NCBI RefSeq assembly: GCF_001618145.1
Contig: NZ_LQNF01000034.1
Coordinates: 1-40,554 of the forward strand
Direction of reading: 5' to 3'
Length of the DNA: 40,554 nt
From: Oceanobacillus damuensis
GTDB taxonomy: Bacteria > Bacillota > Bacilli > Bacillales > Amphibacillaceae
This document shows positions 1-7,184 of this stretch, piece after piece. Both the position numbers and the translations under genes were made by a program. Positions within the stretch are counted from its first letter, which is position 1. Every line of letters starts with the position of its first letter. Below the pieces are notes generated by a model. That model was given only the letters and a program-made list of their open reading frames with translations. It made no database searches and had not been told where the DNA came from.

Positions 1-5
1 ACAAA

Positions 6-60
6 AGGAGCAACACAAGATATTTTGCGTTGCTCCTCTTAAACTATTGCACCAGTTAAC
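6..60 (-). repeat. Cassette repeat site 1
   Basis: A perfect 9-bp inverted repeat (AGGAGCAAC at 6-14, GTTGCTCCT at 29-37) is followed directly by a B-type box at 38-60 (arm CTTAAACTA, loop TTGCACCAG, arm TTAAC). It lies downstream of the 52-aa gene and of the lipoprotein gene, as expected for the 3' end of a cassette. If a box A exists it lies before the window. Confidence 0.7.
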
Positions 61-81
61 AAAATGATTATCTAATTGCAG

Positions 82-240
82 TTAAATATTTCTATTAGAG
101 TTCTCTTCTTTCTTTTTTCTAAGTTTCACTTTCAATTTTTCAACTCTGTTTATTTTCCTAAATGTTAGTATAGATAAAACACAGATTATATAATACTCGA
201 GGACATAATCAGGTTTATCCGTCTTATCTATAATTCCCAT
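82..240 (-). CDS. Small hypothetical membrane peptide, 52 aa
   Basis: A short open frame reading MGIIDKTDKPDY, then a hydrophobic stretch (YYIICVLSILTF, about residues 16-28), then a very basic C-terminal third rich in Lys, Arg and Glu. This predicts a one-span membrane peptide with a charged cytoplasmic tail. A GGTGAG ribosome binding site stands 5 nt before the ATG and overlaps the stop region of the lipoprotein gene, so the two are probably co-transcribed and form one cassette. The first cassette repeat follows about 20 bp after the stop. I do not recognise the family. The good ribosome binding site and context make it likely to be real, but it is short. Confidence 0.5.
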   Translation of the reverse strand: MGIIDKTDKPDYVLEYYIICVLSILTFRKINRVEKLKVKLRKKKEENSNRNI

Positions 241-256
241 AAAATCTCACCCTAAT

Positions 257-877
257 TTATTCAGCCTCATCCGCTGTAAATTCAAATGAAATGGTATTTG
301 CATTACTATGGTGCTCGCCACCAATTAATTCATAAGAATTACCAGCAGGTAAATCATATAATAATACGCCTGTTTGTGATTCATTCGGTTGTATTTCACC
401 TGGCCACTCTTCCGCAACACCTTCTAAGTAGAACCAAGGGAAACTGCCGGCATTTTCATTTCCTAAACCAATACCTAATCCTTCTTCAGCTTTAACTGGT
501 ACGTCGCTTAGGTTTTTAAGTGTTACGTCAACGAGGACATAGGTGCCTTCCTGACTAGGTTCACCACCCAGAGTATCCGCAATCTCAACAGAATTTAGTG
601 TGATTTCAAATTCTCGGGAATCGTCTTGATACCCATACATATAATGAGCCGTGTCACCCATAGATAAGCCCATCTGGTCTTCAGGCAAATCGAAGTTTAC
701 CATTGAATTGTCGTTATTATCGTTTCCCGCTTTATCTTCATTTTCTAAAGACGGACTCGTGGTTTCTTCTGCGTCAGGAGTTTCGCTCGCCTTTTCATCT
801 TCTGCTGAATTACTGCAAGCACTAATGAATAGAATACTGATTAATAAAGTTAATACGAATATAATTTTTTTCTTCAA
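257..877 (-). CDS. Secreted lipoprotein, DUF4352-like
   Basis: About 206 aa. It has a lipoprotein signal peptide: a KKK start, a hydrophobic core and the lipobox ISAC followed by SNSAEDE. Next comes a low-complexity acidic linker (Glu, Asp, Asn, Ser and Thr, about residues 25-60), as in many Bacillaceae surface lipoproteins. The C-terminal 130 residues contain YVLVDVTLKNLSDVPV and later hydrophobic/acidic beta-strand patterns, which resemble the immunoglobulin-like DUF4352/telokin-like fold. It should be anchored to the outer face of the membrane; its ligand is unknown. I chose the TTG start at 877 because GGAGGGG lies 6 nt before it; an in-frame TTG five codons upstream would overlap this site. 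It probably forms a two-gene cassette with the 52-aa peptide. Confidence 0.75.
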   Translation of the reverse strand: MKKKIIFVLTLLISILFISACSNSAEDEKASETPDAEETTSPSLENEDKAGNDNNDNSMVNFDLPEDQMGLSMGDTAHYMYGYQDDSREFEITLNSVEIADTLGGEPSQEGTYVLVDVTLKNLSDVPVKAEEGLGIGLGNENAGSFPWFYLEGVAEEWPGEIQPNESQTGVLLYDLPAGNSYELIGGEHHSNANTISFEFTADEAE

Positions 878-949
878 CCTATACCCCTCCAAAGTGATTT
901 TTTTCTTAAATACGTTCTAGTTACCTCTTAATTATACGCTAGTATTTGT

Positions 950-1115
950 GTTTTACCATATATTAGTAATTATTAAAAAACTTAACAATCTCCTTGTCAT
1001 TTTAATAATAAAAGCCGCCAATCCAGACGACTTTTATTTGTCATTTTATCAGTCATTTTTACTGTCATTTGAGTAGTGTTTTTTGAAAATGCAACTCAAA
1101 ACGGAACCCTTTAAT
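950..1115. repeat. Iteron-bearing repeat R2 (copy of 20.02-20.18 kb)
   Basis: About 165 bp, alignable by eye with 20028-20180 at roughly 75% identity. It contains tandem 12-mers beginning TGTCA: TGTCATTTTATC (1039-1050), AGTCATTTTTAC (1051-1062) and TGTCATTTGAGT (1063-1074), then a diverged AGTGTTTTTTGA (1075-1086). Separate TGTCATTTT copies lie at 995 and 1126. No open frame covers the region. It could bind a protein such as a regulator, replication initiator or recombinase accessory factor; this is inference. Confidence 0.55.
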
Positions 1116-1168
1116 AAGAGATCCGTGTCATTTTCTTCTTAAACTAAAGCACCAGTTTAGTGAAATAT
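1101..1168 (-). repeat. Cassette repeat site 2
   Basis: The B box at 1138-1160 has arm CTTAAACTAAA, loop GCACC and arm TTTAG, then GTGAAATAT. To its left is an imperfect hairpin with ACGGA at 1101-1105 and TCCGT at 1122-1126. It follows the 67-aa gene in gene direction. No clear box A is seen; its expected position is taken by the end of iteron repeat R2. Confidence 0.65.
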
Positions 1169-1194
1169 CGTATTCACTCTATTAGTATTGAACT

Positions 1195-1398
1195 TTAGTT
1201 ATTTTCTTGGCAGGAAAACGAGTAATTTAAATTCAAGAAATCACTTTCTACTTTTGGCATCCCACCTATTTCATAACATCTATCACTTGCAAGACTAATT
1301 TCTTTGTTATTGAAGTATGATTGAGTGCTAATTAAAAAGGCTACTGTTACAAAGGATAGGACACCTATCGCTATAAATATTTTTGTTCTTATTTTCAT
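1195..1398 (-). CDS. Small secreted or membrane-anchored hypothetical protein, 67 aa
   Basis: It begins MKIRTKIF and continues with one hydrophobic segment (IAIGVLSFVTVAFLI, residues 8-22), then a polar tail with two cysteines (C41 and C62) that could form a disulfide outside the cell. It could be a type II single-span protein or have an uncleaved signal peptide. GGGGGAG stands 5 nt before the ATG, a strong start. No family recognised. It is alone between two cassette repeats (site 2 downstream, site 3 upstream), so it is a single-gene cassette. Confidence 0.6.
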   Translation of the reverse strand: MKIRTKIFIAIGVLSFVTVAFLISTQSYFNNKEISLASDRCYEIGGMPKVESDFLNLNYSFSCQENN

Positions 1399-1421
1399 AC
1401 AATCTCCCCCATTCGTAATTC

Positions 1422-1486
1422 TTCTATTAGAAACTTGCCATTTACCTCAATATTTCTTTTTTCGCTAATGCACCATATAGTTTAAG
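1422..1486 (-). repeat. Cassette repeat site 3
   Basis: Box A at about 1422-1446 (TTCTATTAGAAACTTGCC, then ATTTACC) and box B at 1459-1486 (arm TTCGCTAAT, loop GCACCAT, arm ATAGTTTAAG). The space between the boxes is shorter than in other sites. It follows the 89-aa membrane gene and overlaps the leader of the next gene. Confidence 0.65.
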
Positions 1487-1518
1487 AGGGTCAGTGTACA
1501 AATTATTGACTTAATCTA

Positions 1519-1788
1519 CTACAAACTGAATGCGAATATAAACCATAAAATTGCAAATCCAAACTCAATAAGAAATCGCCTACTTTTTTTCCTATGAAGA
1601 TATTTTTCAATACCGTCAAATACAGAACCGACCCCTGCTAATATGAAAATCAACCTAAAAAAGATGAAATTAAAACCATTGATTATGACAGAAATCAATA
1701 ATATCGCCATCAATATTGCAATTGCTGTTCTAATTATAATCATTATTTTTGTACTTTTCTCTTCCCTGTCGTGAAAAAATATTCCCAT
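1519..1788 (-). CDS. Hypothetical membrane protein, 89 aa
   Basis: It has a charged N-terminus (HDREEKSTK) followed by three hydrophobic segments, at about residues 16-35, 40-57 and 72-88, separated by a basic loop (EKYLHRKKSRR). The likely topology is three spans with the basic loop inside. It resembles small Bacillaceae integral membrane proteins of unknown function (YoqO/DUF4181-like in general appearance), but I cannot assign it. GGCGGTG lies before the ATG. It is a single-gene cassette between sites 3 and 4. Confidence 0.55.
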   Translation of the reverse strand: MGIFFHDREEKSTKIMIIIRTAIAILMAILLISVIINGFNFIFFRLIFILAGVGSVFDGIEKYLHRKKSRRFLIEFGFAILWFIFAFSL

Positions 1789-1802
1789 TCAATGGCACCG
1801 CC

Positions 1803-1917
1803 TTGTTAAACTTTATTGCTACTTTAGCACAATATCCGATAAGAGTTGTCGAAATGACAACTCCTATTCCTTCTTTCGTTAAAGCACCCGTTTGTTTAAG
1901 TACAATATTTCACAAAG
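1803..1917 (-). repeat. Cassette repeat site 4 (complete bipartite)
   Basis: Box A at 1803-1833 (arm TTGTTAAAC, loop with TTGCTAC, arm TTTAGCACAAT), a central perfect hairpin GAGTTGTC/GACAACTC (1843-1850, 1856-1863), then box B at 1874-1900 (arm TTCGTTAAA, loop GCACCCG, arm TTTGTTTAAG) and the conserved right flank ending TTTCACAAAG. It lies just downstream of the deaminase gene. Confidence 0.75.
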
Positions 1918-1946
1918 TCATTAAGTAGTATTGGTTCAACGTGTCA

Positions 1947-2366
1947 TTAACTTTCTGTTATCCTTTTCAAATAGTTATTTAAATCTTCTTGAATTTTGTT
2001 TTCAAAAAGTCCAGCTTCTACAACAACTTCATGTTGTATCAAATGATTTATCCCCTCTCCATTCACTTTTTCATTAGGGTCTTTAATTCCTATTACTACT
2101 CTTTTAATTCCTGCCTTTGAAACAGCTTCACAGCAAGGTGGTGTTAGACCATCATGAGCACAGGGTTCTAATGTACTATACAAAGTCGCACCCTCAGCTT
2201 TTTTCCCAGCTTGTCGTAATGCATTTATTTCTGCATGACTTCCTCCTTGCATACTTGTATGACCTCTTCCAACTATTTCCCCATCTTTTACTATAATCAC
2301 TCCAACTGGTGGGTTCTCACCTGTTCTCCCTTGAGCTAATCTACCTTCTAAAATAGCTTCAAACAT
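1947..2366 (-). CDS. RibD-like cytidine/pyrimidine deaminase domain protein
   Basis: A stand-alone zinc deaminase of the CDA fold, like the N-terminal deaminase half of RibD (2,5-diamino-6-ribosylamino-pyrimidinone phosphate deaminase). The zinc site is visible as HAE at residue 44-46 and PCAHDGLTPPCC, carrying the two Cys ligands, around residues 68-79; ENPPVGVIIVKDG is the usual N-terminal strand. The RibD reductase half is absent, so it may act on another base or nucleoside. The start is uncertain. Coding similarity seems to continue eight codons upstream (IDFNDKNY) to an ATA at 2390 that follows GAGGTG, whereas the ATG used here has no ribosome binding site. It is a single-gene cassette between sites 4 and 5. 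Confidence 0.75.
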   Translation of the reverse strand: MFEAILEGRLAQGRTGENPPVGVIIVKDGEIVGRGHTSMQGGSHAEINALRQAGKKAEGATLYSTLEPCAHDGLTPPCCEAVSKAGIKRVVIGIKDPNEKVNGEGINHLIQHEVVVEAGLFENKIQEDLNNYLKRITES

Positions 2367-2418
2367 ATAGTTTTTATCATTAAAATCTATTTTTCACCTC
2401 TAAATATATTTTAATTTT

Positions 2419-2562
2419 CACTCCTCTATCCTGCCCATTAGCTCCATAACTCCATCTTCAATAATACCATAATATTCAAAAAATTATTGAAGAAAAAGAC
2501 AATCGATTTGCTAATCGCCTTGTTTAACTCTTGCACCCAATAGTTTAAGTGAAACTCTTCAC
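2419..2562 (-). repeat. Cassette repeat site 5
   Basis: A box A-like segment at 2419-2445 contains CTGCCCATTAG. A stretch at 2456-2549 is nearly duplicated at 5530-5625, including a small central hairpin (CGATT/AATCG). Box B is at 2521-2549 (arm TGTTTAACT, loop CTTGCACCCAA, arm TAGTTTAAG), with flank GTGAAACTCTTCACAG. The gap 2367-2850 otherwise holds only a short gene remnant. Confidence 0.7.
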
Positions 2563-2620
2563 AGCATATTATTAACTACAATTCCTTGAGTAGTTTAAAA
2601 ATGCACTGCTATAAATCACA

Positions 2621-2800
2621 TTATTGCGGACTTATAATAACTTGTTTTAATGAAATGTCCCTCTTGATAAGAAGAATAGGAACGCCACAAAAGGCACTAT
2701 TTCGCTGTAAATAATAGTTTCGTCGATCCAGAAACGATAAGATAATACTAATAATACCTATGATTATAGGACTGATGTAAACTCTAAAAATACAATCTAT
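2621..2800 (-). pseudogene. Startless membrane-protein remnant
   Basis: An open frame of about 59 codons ends at a TAA at 2621. It reads YISPIIIGIISIILSFLDRR then NYYLQRNSAFCGVPILLIKRD, which looks like a transmembrane helix plus a charged tail. It has no ATG, GTG or TTG near its 5' end and no ribosome binding site. It lies between the MFS stop and cassette site 5. It could be a decayed small membrane cassette gene or a chance frame. Confidence 0.25.
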
Positions 2801-2850
2801 TTACAACATTATCTGATTTAATTAGATATCCCTCCCATAATGTTTTATTC

Positions 2851-4125
2851 CTAAAGTGGTTTACTATATCTTACTATTTTTGGTGAACCGAAAGTTGAAT
2901 AGTCAATATCTTTGGCAGAAGGTAAATTTCTTGTAACTGAGTCAAAAGTCCAAACAACACCAACTAAAAGGACCACTAACCCACTGAATATAATTATGTA
3001 TCCACTCGCTAATAATACTCCTAGACTACCACCTATTAGCCCCCCAAGAGGGGTAGCAATTCCACTTATGCTAATTGTAGCAGAAAACACTCTACCCAAT
3101 AATTTCTTAGGAATTCCTTTTTGTATGATAGTATTTATTACAATATTCGTTATGCCACCAGGCACCCAGGCAAGCCCGTAAATAACAATCGTTAACCAAC
3201 TCCAAGGTGAAAAGACAGATAAAGCCCAGGCTAAACCACTAAGCATAAACGCAGCTGCATATAATTTCCCTATAGGAAAGTTATCTAGTTTTAAATACGG
3301 AGTTAATAATGCACCTAGCAGACTTCCTATTGCTTGGGCCATCAATAGCAGTCCATACATTTCTGGTCCACCTTTATCGGATCCAAAAGCAGGTAGTACA
3401 ACAAATGTAGCCCCCATTGCTAAATTTATTATTATGATTCCATATAATAGTCTTGATAGTGGGGTAAAGATAATTATTTTCAAACCATCCATTAACTCCG
3501 ATAAATACTTGGATTCTAAACTTGGGATATTATTTTGAACGTTCTCTTTGTTTATCATAGGCATACGTATTAAAGAAAAAATAAAAGCACCCATTAAGAA
3601 TGCAATCGCATCTAAAACATAGATAGATATTGCTCCTATTAAAACGATTAAAATACCCGAAATTGCATTACACGCAATCTCAATGCCTTGATATGCCATA
3701 GTGAATAAGGAATTTCCTTTAGTCAATTCCTCCTCTCTTAAAAATGTTGGTAAAGCGGCCATTTGTGCAGGATATACAAACATATTTAAAGTAGTTAAAA
3801 TTGGGGTAATTATTAAAACAAGGGAAACTGTTAAAGAGCCAAAATAAGAAGCCAAGGGAACAGTAAGAAGTAATATTGCTTGAAGGATTTGTGTATAAAT
3901 TAAAATTGGGCGTATCGGTAATCGGTCAACCAATGGACCAGAGAAAAATTGAATTAGGCGGGGGATTATTGATAAAAATCCAGCCAATCCTGTATAAAAG
4001 GTAGAACCTCCTAAATCATAAACTAACCACATCGCTGCAACAGCATATAAACTATCTCCAACATTGGTAAGAATTCGCCCTAAGAACATCCACGTAAAGT
4101 TTTTATTCTTAAATATATCCATCAT
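2851..4125 (-). CDS. MFS efflux transporter
   Basis: About 424 aa with 12 evident hydrophobic segments. It is a Major Facilitator of the MFS_3/MefA-like drug efflux type: N-terminal FTWMFLGRILTNVGDSLYA, a loop-2 region RLIQFFSGPLVDRLP, and a repeat in the second half. It should export a drug or toxic metabolite using the proton gradient; the substrate cannot be read. I chose the ATG at 4125 because GAGG lies 6 nt upstream; an earlier in-frame ATG is less well placed. Its 5' end lies 22 bp after the ArsR-type regulator stop, so the pair forms an operon controlled by the palindrome at 4671-4698. Confidence 0.85.
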   Translation of the reverse strand: MMDIFKNKNFTWMFLGRILTNVGDSLYAVAAMWLVYDLGGSTFYTGLAGFLSIIPRLIQFFSGPLVDRLPIRPILIYTQILQAILLLTVPLASYFGSLTVSLVLIITPILTTLNMFVYPAQMAALPTFLREEELTKGNSLFTMAYQGIEIACNAISGILIVLIGAISIYVLDAIAFLMGAFIFSLIRMPMINKENVQNNIPSLESKYLSELMDGLKIIIFTPLSRLLYGIIIINLAMGATFVVLPAFGSDKGGPEMYGLLLMAQAIGSLLGALLTPYLKLDNFPIGKLYAAAFMLSGLAWALSVFSPWSWLTIVIYGLAWVPGGITNIVINTIIQKGIPKKLLGRVFSATISISGIATPLGGLIGGSLGVLLASGYIIIFSGLVVLLVGVVWTFDSVTRNLPSAKDIDYSTFGSPKIVRYSKPL

Positions 4126-4147
4126 AAAAAACCTCATTTCACCTTTT

Positions 4148-4642
4148 TTAATCTCCCTTTTCCGTCTCACTTGCAACTAATTTAAACCCAATAGCATATT
4201 CTTGTGCCTTAGATAACTCTCTCGTATCCGAGTTATTCACCCACTTTTCAAGTAAATTTTTTACATCTTCAATAAATTCTTCTCGTTCTTCTTCTTTCAA
4301 AAATAACCTTAGACTCAAGCTATCGGAAAAAGTTGAATTAAAATCTTCATTTAAAGCTGGATCAATAATTACCCCACTGTTAAACCACTTTGACTTAGCT
4401 TTGTAATATTTTTCGATAATTCCTCCTACTTCTTTTGTTTCAACAAGTTCAATTAAACCGCCTTCATATAATTTTTTTATATGATAATGAACATTTCCAG
4501 GAGAATTTCCTAATTGGTCAGAAACTTGTTTTGCTGTTCTTGGTTTATTTAAAAGTAAACTGATGATCTTAATTCGTAAGGCATTTCCCAATAATTTTGA
4601 TTGTTCAATAGAAATTTTTAGAGGAACTTGATTATTATCCAA
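4148..4642 (-). CDS. ArsR-family winged-helix regulator of the MFS gene
   Basis: 164 aa. Residues 12-80 form an ArsR-like winged helix: LGNALRIKIISLLLNKP, then TAKQVSDQLGNSPGNVHYHIKKL as recognition helix and a wing ending YYKAKSKWF. The C-terminal half is acidic and helical and probably carries the ligand-sensing or dimer surface. No Cys metal site is evident, so it is likelier to sense a small molecule than a metal. A strong 28-bp palindrome just upstream is the obvious operator, suggesting that it represses its own operon with the downstream MFS pump. It is in the same repeat-bounded unit as the first isochorismatase. Confidence 0.8.
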   Translation of the reverse strand: MDNNQVPLKISIEQSKLLGNALRIKIISLLLNKPRTAKQVSDQLGNSPGNVHYHIKKLYEGGLIELVETKEVGGIIEKYYKAKSKWFNSGVIIDPALNEDFNSTFSDSLSLRLFLKEEEREEFIEDVKNLLEKWVNNSDTRELSKAQEYAIGFKLVASETEKGD

Positions 4643-4670
4643 TTTTTATTCACCTTTCTTCTAAATAGTT

Positions 4671-4698
4671 AACTCATTCTAAAAATATAGAATGAGTT
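4671..4698 (-). promoter_or_regulatory. Operator palindrome upstream of the ArsR-type gene
   Basis: Perfect 11-bp inverted repeat, AACTCATTCTA and TAGAATGAGTT, separated by 6 bp and located 29 bp upstream of the regulator start. The symmetry and position are typical of a winged-helix repressor operator. Confidence 0.7.
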
Positions 4699-4846
4699 AT
4701 TATTTTAGTTTAATGGTAATTAATGTACTTGTAAAGTTAATTTTATGAAAATTATAAAAGTTAATGAATTGAACTGTTAATACTGCATAGGACTGCTTCA
4801 TCTCTCATTTGTGTAAATAAATCCAACCCGATGCATAGAAAATAGT

Positions 4847-4874
4847 AAAAGCGGTACAATTTTGTACCGCTTTT
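4847..4874 (-). terminator. Intrinsic terminator after isochorismatase 1
   Basis: Perfect inverted repeat AAAAGCGGTACAA / TTGTACCGCTTTT with a 2-nt loop, 10 bp downstream of the isochorismatase stop. It has an A-tract and a T-tract, so it could work in both directions. Confidence 0.8.
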
Positions 4875-4883
4875 AAATCCAAA

Positions 4884-5441
4884 TTACCTATATGAGTCGT
4901 GAGTTGGACGAAACAAGTCTTCATCTGAATTTCTGACAGTTGAAAAGTGATCAACATTATAATGGCCGTGAAGTGTGGTGTTATGATGCTTTATGATTTG
5001 TTCGGTGCTTAAAACATCATTACCCAATGTTGAATGCCCATCACCAACTAATGTTACATCAAATCCATTAATAGTTGCTGTTCTTACAGCACTATCTATA
5101 CAGTGCTGTGTTTCACAGCCCATAATCACAATATGTTCCATTTGTTGAGATTTTAAATATTCTAGAAGACCCGTTCCATAAAAGGAATTCGTTGCAGATT
5201 TATCGAAAATCTTTGCTTCCGTGGGTACATTAATTTCACTATGAATTTGAAATCCATTACCTTTTCCTTCAGCTACATCGAGATCCCTTACAAACACAAC
5301 TGGAACATCTGCTTTTCTTGATTTTTCAATCACTTTATTTATATTCCCGATAAGTTGCTCTTTATTAAAAATTGTATTTTCTTCTCGATTGCCATCAATT
5401 AATTCTTGTTGAGCATCAATAATTAATAATACTTGATTCAA
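4884..5441 (-). CDS. Isochorismatase-family cysteine hydrolase (copy 1)
   Basis: 185 aa, full length for the isochorismatase/nicotinamidase family of soluble hydrolases. The catalytic triad is visible as D9 (LLIIDAQQ), K81 (FDKSATNSFYGT) and C109 (VIMGCETQHC). It may hydrolyse an amide or an isochorismate-like vinyl ether; the substrate is not readable. The start is TTG, preceded by AAAGGGG. A second copy at 17287-17844 has the same length and about 64% identity (119 of 185 by hand alignment). The 65-bp leader is shared with the unrelated GNAT gene at 19298. The gene is followed by its own terminator, and no cassette repeat separates it from the ArsR/MFS operon. Confidence 0.85.
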   Translation of the reverse strand: MNQVLLIIDAQQELIDGNREENTIFNKEQLIGNINKVIEKSRKADVPVVFVRDLDVAEGKGNGFQIHSEINVPTEAKIFDKSATNSFYGTGLLEYLKSQQMEHIVIMGCETQHCIDSAVRTATINGFDVTLVGDGHSTLGNDVLSTEQIIKHHNTTLHGHYNVDHFSTVRNSDEDLFRPTHDSYR

Positions 5442-5508
5442 ATAATTTTTCCCCTTTCAGATGTAGAGAAACCTATACATTTTTTATTTAGTCGTTATCC
5501 CCTTATAA
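5442..5508 (-). promoter_or_regulatory. Leader shared with the GNAT cassette
   Basis: In gene direction it contains TATAAGGGGATAACGACTAA and ends GAAAGGGGAAAAAT just before the start. The same blocks in the same order lie in front of the GNAT gene at 19754-19820, although the proteins are unrelated. It probably carries a common promoter/RBS module or the conserved 5' edge of a cassette. Confidence 0.45.
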
Positions 5509-5509
5509 C

Positions 5510-5625
5510 TTTTTACACTAATACTTCTTCTTCATAATACCATAATATTCAAAAAACGGTCTTCGAAGAAAAAGACGATTGCTTTGATGATCGCCCTGTT
5601 TAACTCTTGCACCAGTTAGTACAAT
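5510..5625 (-). repeat. Cassette repeat site 6
   Basis: Weak box A at about 5510-5534 (ACACTAATACTTCTTC). The segment 5530-5625 is a diverged duplicate of 2456-2549, including a central small hairpin. Box B is at 5597-5625 (arm TGTTTAACT, loop CTTGCACCAG, arm TTAGTACAAT). It follows the DUF3784-like gene. Confidence 0.7.
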
Positions 5626-5686
5626 ATCCACCATTCTATTTAATGGATTAATAGCCAATTGCGAATGCTATTCTTTTAATATCAGT

Positions 5687-5995
5687 CTAAAATCGAAATC
5701 GCCAATAATTTCCAACAATAATCATTATCACGACATATATACCGATAATGTATTTAAATATCTGAACAGCACCTTCACCAAGTATTAAAACTACCAATGG
5801 CATTGCGACGACTATAATACCTAATATTATTGCGGTCAATCCTGTTCTTTTGGCATATTTATCTTTATCACCGTAAAATGTATTGTCACTATAACCTATG
5901 ATTAAGGATAGCATTTTTTTCTTCCCAAATAGATAACCTAAATAAATTATAAATATTCCAGTAACAATCGTAGCTATCGTAGTTAAATCACCCAT
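5687..5995 (-). CDS. Small membrane protein, DUF3784-like, 102 aa
   Basis: Three hydrophobic segments, at about residues 5-24, 52-73 and 78-96. The sequence IIGYSDNTFYGDKDKYAKRTG between spans 1 and 2 resembles the conserved loop of the DUF3784 family, Firmicute membrane proteins of unknown role. A GGGGGTG ribosome binding site stands upstream of the ATG. It is a single-gene cassette between sites 6 and 7. Confidence 0.65.
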   Translation of the reverse strand: MGDLTTIATIVTGIFIIYLGYLFGKKKMLSLIIGYSDNTFYGDKDKYAKRTGLTAIILGIIVVAMPLVVLILGEGAVQIFKYIIGIYVVIMIIVGNYWRFRF

Positions 5996-6087
5996 AAAGC
6001 CACCCCCGTTGATATCTGTATTACGATTTCAACTCAATAATAGTTTCAATTTTCCATATTTATATCAAAGTATTATCTCCACCGCTT

Positions 6088-6165
6088 TATTCTACAATTG
6101 CCCTTATGTATAAAATCAACAAAAAAGGTGCTTCTCCTTCTTTAAGAATCGCACCAAATACTTAA
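6088..6165 (-). repeat. Cassette repeat site 7 (complete bipartite)
   Basis: Box A at 6088-6117 (arm TTATTCTACAA, loop TTGCCC, arm TTATGTATAAAA) and box B at 6138-6165 (arm TTCTTTAAG, loop AATCGCACC, arm AAATACTTAAA). The centre includes GGTGC at 6127-6131, complementary to the GCACC of box B, so an alternative longer hairpin is possible. Confidence 0.65.
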
Positions 6166-6192
6166 ATTTGAAGTAAATACTATTCATTGGCT

Positions 6193-6378
6193 TTATCCTT
6201 TGCTTTTTTTCATATATATCATTATTCCTGATACAATGAGTACCCCTATGAGAGCTACTACAATTACACTAACCAAAAGTTGCCAATCTACCTCTTCGTT
6301 TCTCCATAAACTCATTGTGAATACTGCCATAATGGCACCCACAATCCACGTTATACAAAATTTCAATGTGTTTTTCAC
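6193..6378 (-). CDS. Small two-span membrane protein, 61 aa
   Basis: It has two hydrophobic segments (residues 6-24, CITWIVGAIMAVFTMSL; residues 33-55, LLVSVIVVALIGVLIVSGI), a short WRNEEVD loop between them and a basic C-terminus (KKSKG). GGAGGGGG lies 9 nt before the ATG. No family recognised. It is a single-gene cassette between sites 7 and 8. Confidence 0.6.
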   Translation of the reverse strand: MKNTLKFCITWIVGAIMAVFTMSLWRNEEVDWQLLVSVIVVALIGVLIVSGIMIYMKKSKG

Positions 6379-6467
6379 TATTCCCCCTCCAAATACAGGA
6401 AGTGATTTATATCTTTAAAACGGATTAGGCTTTTGTTAAGTTTCAATATTTCAATAATTTTTTCTTA

Positions 6468-6560
6468 CTGCAATAACCTGCCCCTTTAACGTTATAGGGC
6501 TGCCGTATTCGACAGCCCGTTGTTCAGCTATTGCACCCTATAGTTTAAGAACAATTTTCA
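6468..6560 (-). repeat. Cassette repeat site 8 (complete bipartite)
   Basis: Box A at 6468-6495 (CAATAACCTGCCCC, then TTTAACG), central hairpin GGGCTG (6497-6502) / CAGCCC (6513-6518), box B at 6521-6549 (arm GTTCAGCTA, loop TTGCACCCT, arm ATAGTTTAAG) and right flank ending TTTTCACAAA. It follows the broken CPBP gene. Confidence 0.75.
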
Positions 6561-6657
6561 CAAACCTTATTCATTTTTAGTGACCAATATATTTGTTTTC
6601 AACGACGGTTATTTTGAGTCATTACTTTGGTAACTTGGCGAAAATGCGTTTTTTATT

Positions 6658-7115
6658 TCACTTATTATTCCAGGTACAAGTTGGAATAATTGGTAACAAT
6701 TTACTTAATTGCTTTTGGAAAAATCCCCGCCAAGCAATTTCTTCGCCTAATGCTAAAATGGCAAGTTGAAGAACAAGTAATAATAACGTTTTGAGCGAAA
6801 TCATAGATTCTATTCTGTCATAAATGTTTTCAATAAATTCAGGCAAGAACAGTGTTGATAAAACAAAACATACAACATTCATAATCAATGGTAAAACAAC
6901 CCAAATCCAAATTGACTTCTCTTTTAGATTTGCTCCAATTACTTCCATATTTAAACTATCAGAGGAAATATTTTTTCTAAAGCCCTATTGATAAAGAAAA
7001 ACGCAATACCGACAATGACAGATAATCCAGCAATATTGATTCCCCAGAACTTAGATAAGGAAACAATAGTCATAACTACCATTGCAAGCAGACATAAACT
7101 TTTATTTTTAGACAT
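6658..7115 (-). pseudogene. CPBP-family intramembrane protease, frameshifted and truncated
   Basis: The N-terminal part (starting MSKNKSLCLLAMVVM at 7115, with GAGGAGG 5 nt upstream) runs to a stop at 6951. The family continues in another frame: MEVIGANLKEKSIWIW, then LALGEEIAWRGFFQKQ, the glutamate motif EExxWR of CPBP/Abi/CAAX proteases. Joining the parts needs one extra base in the six-T run at 6971-6976 (plus strand). After PIIPT the frame diverges (CTWNNK) and stops, so the later His-containing catalytic motifs (FxxxH and HxxxN type) are absent. The gene is therefore broken twice and ends just before cassette site 8. When intact it would be a membrane protease, often linked to bacteriocin self-immunity. 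Confidence 0.7.
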
Positions 7116-7184
7116 ATTTTCCTCCTCTTTTTCTTGTAAAACTTTAGAATACAAAATTTTCACCAAATAACTTAAAAAGTACGA

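Noticed and set aside
286..495. Plus-strand open frames opposite the minus-strand genes (for example 286-495, 13621-14448, 27440-27961)
   Set aside because: They are antisense shadows of well-supported genes, without ribosome binding sites or recognisable protein features.
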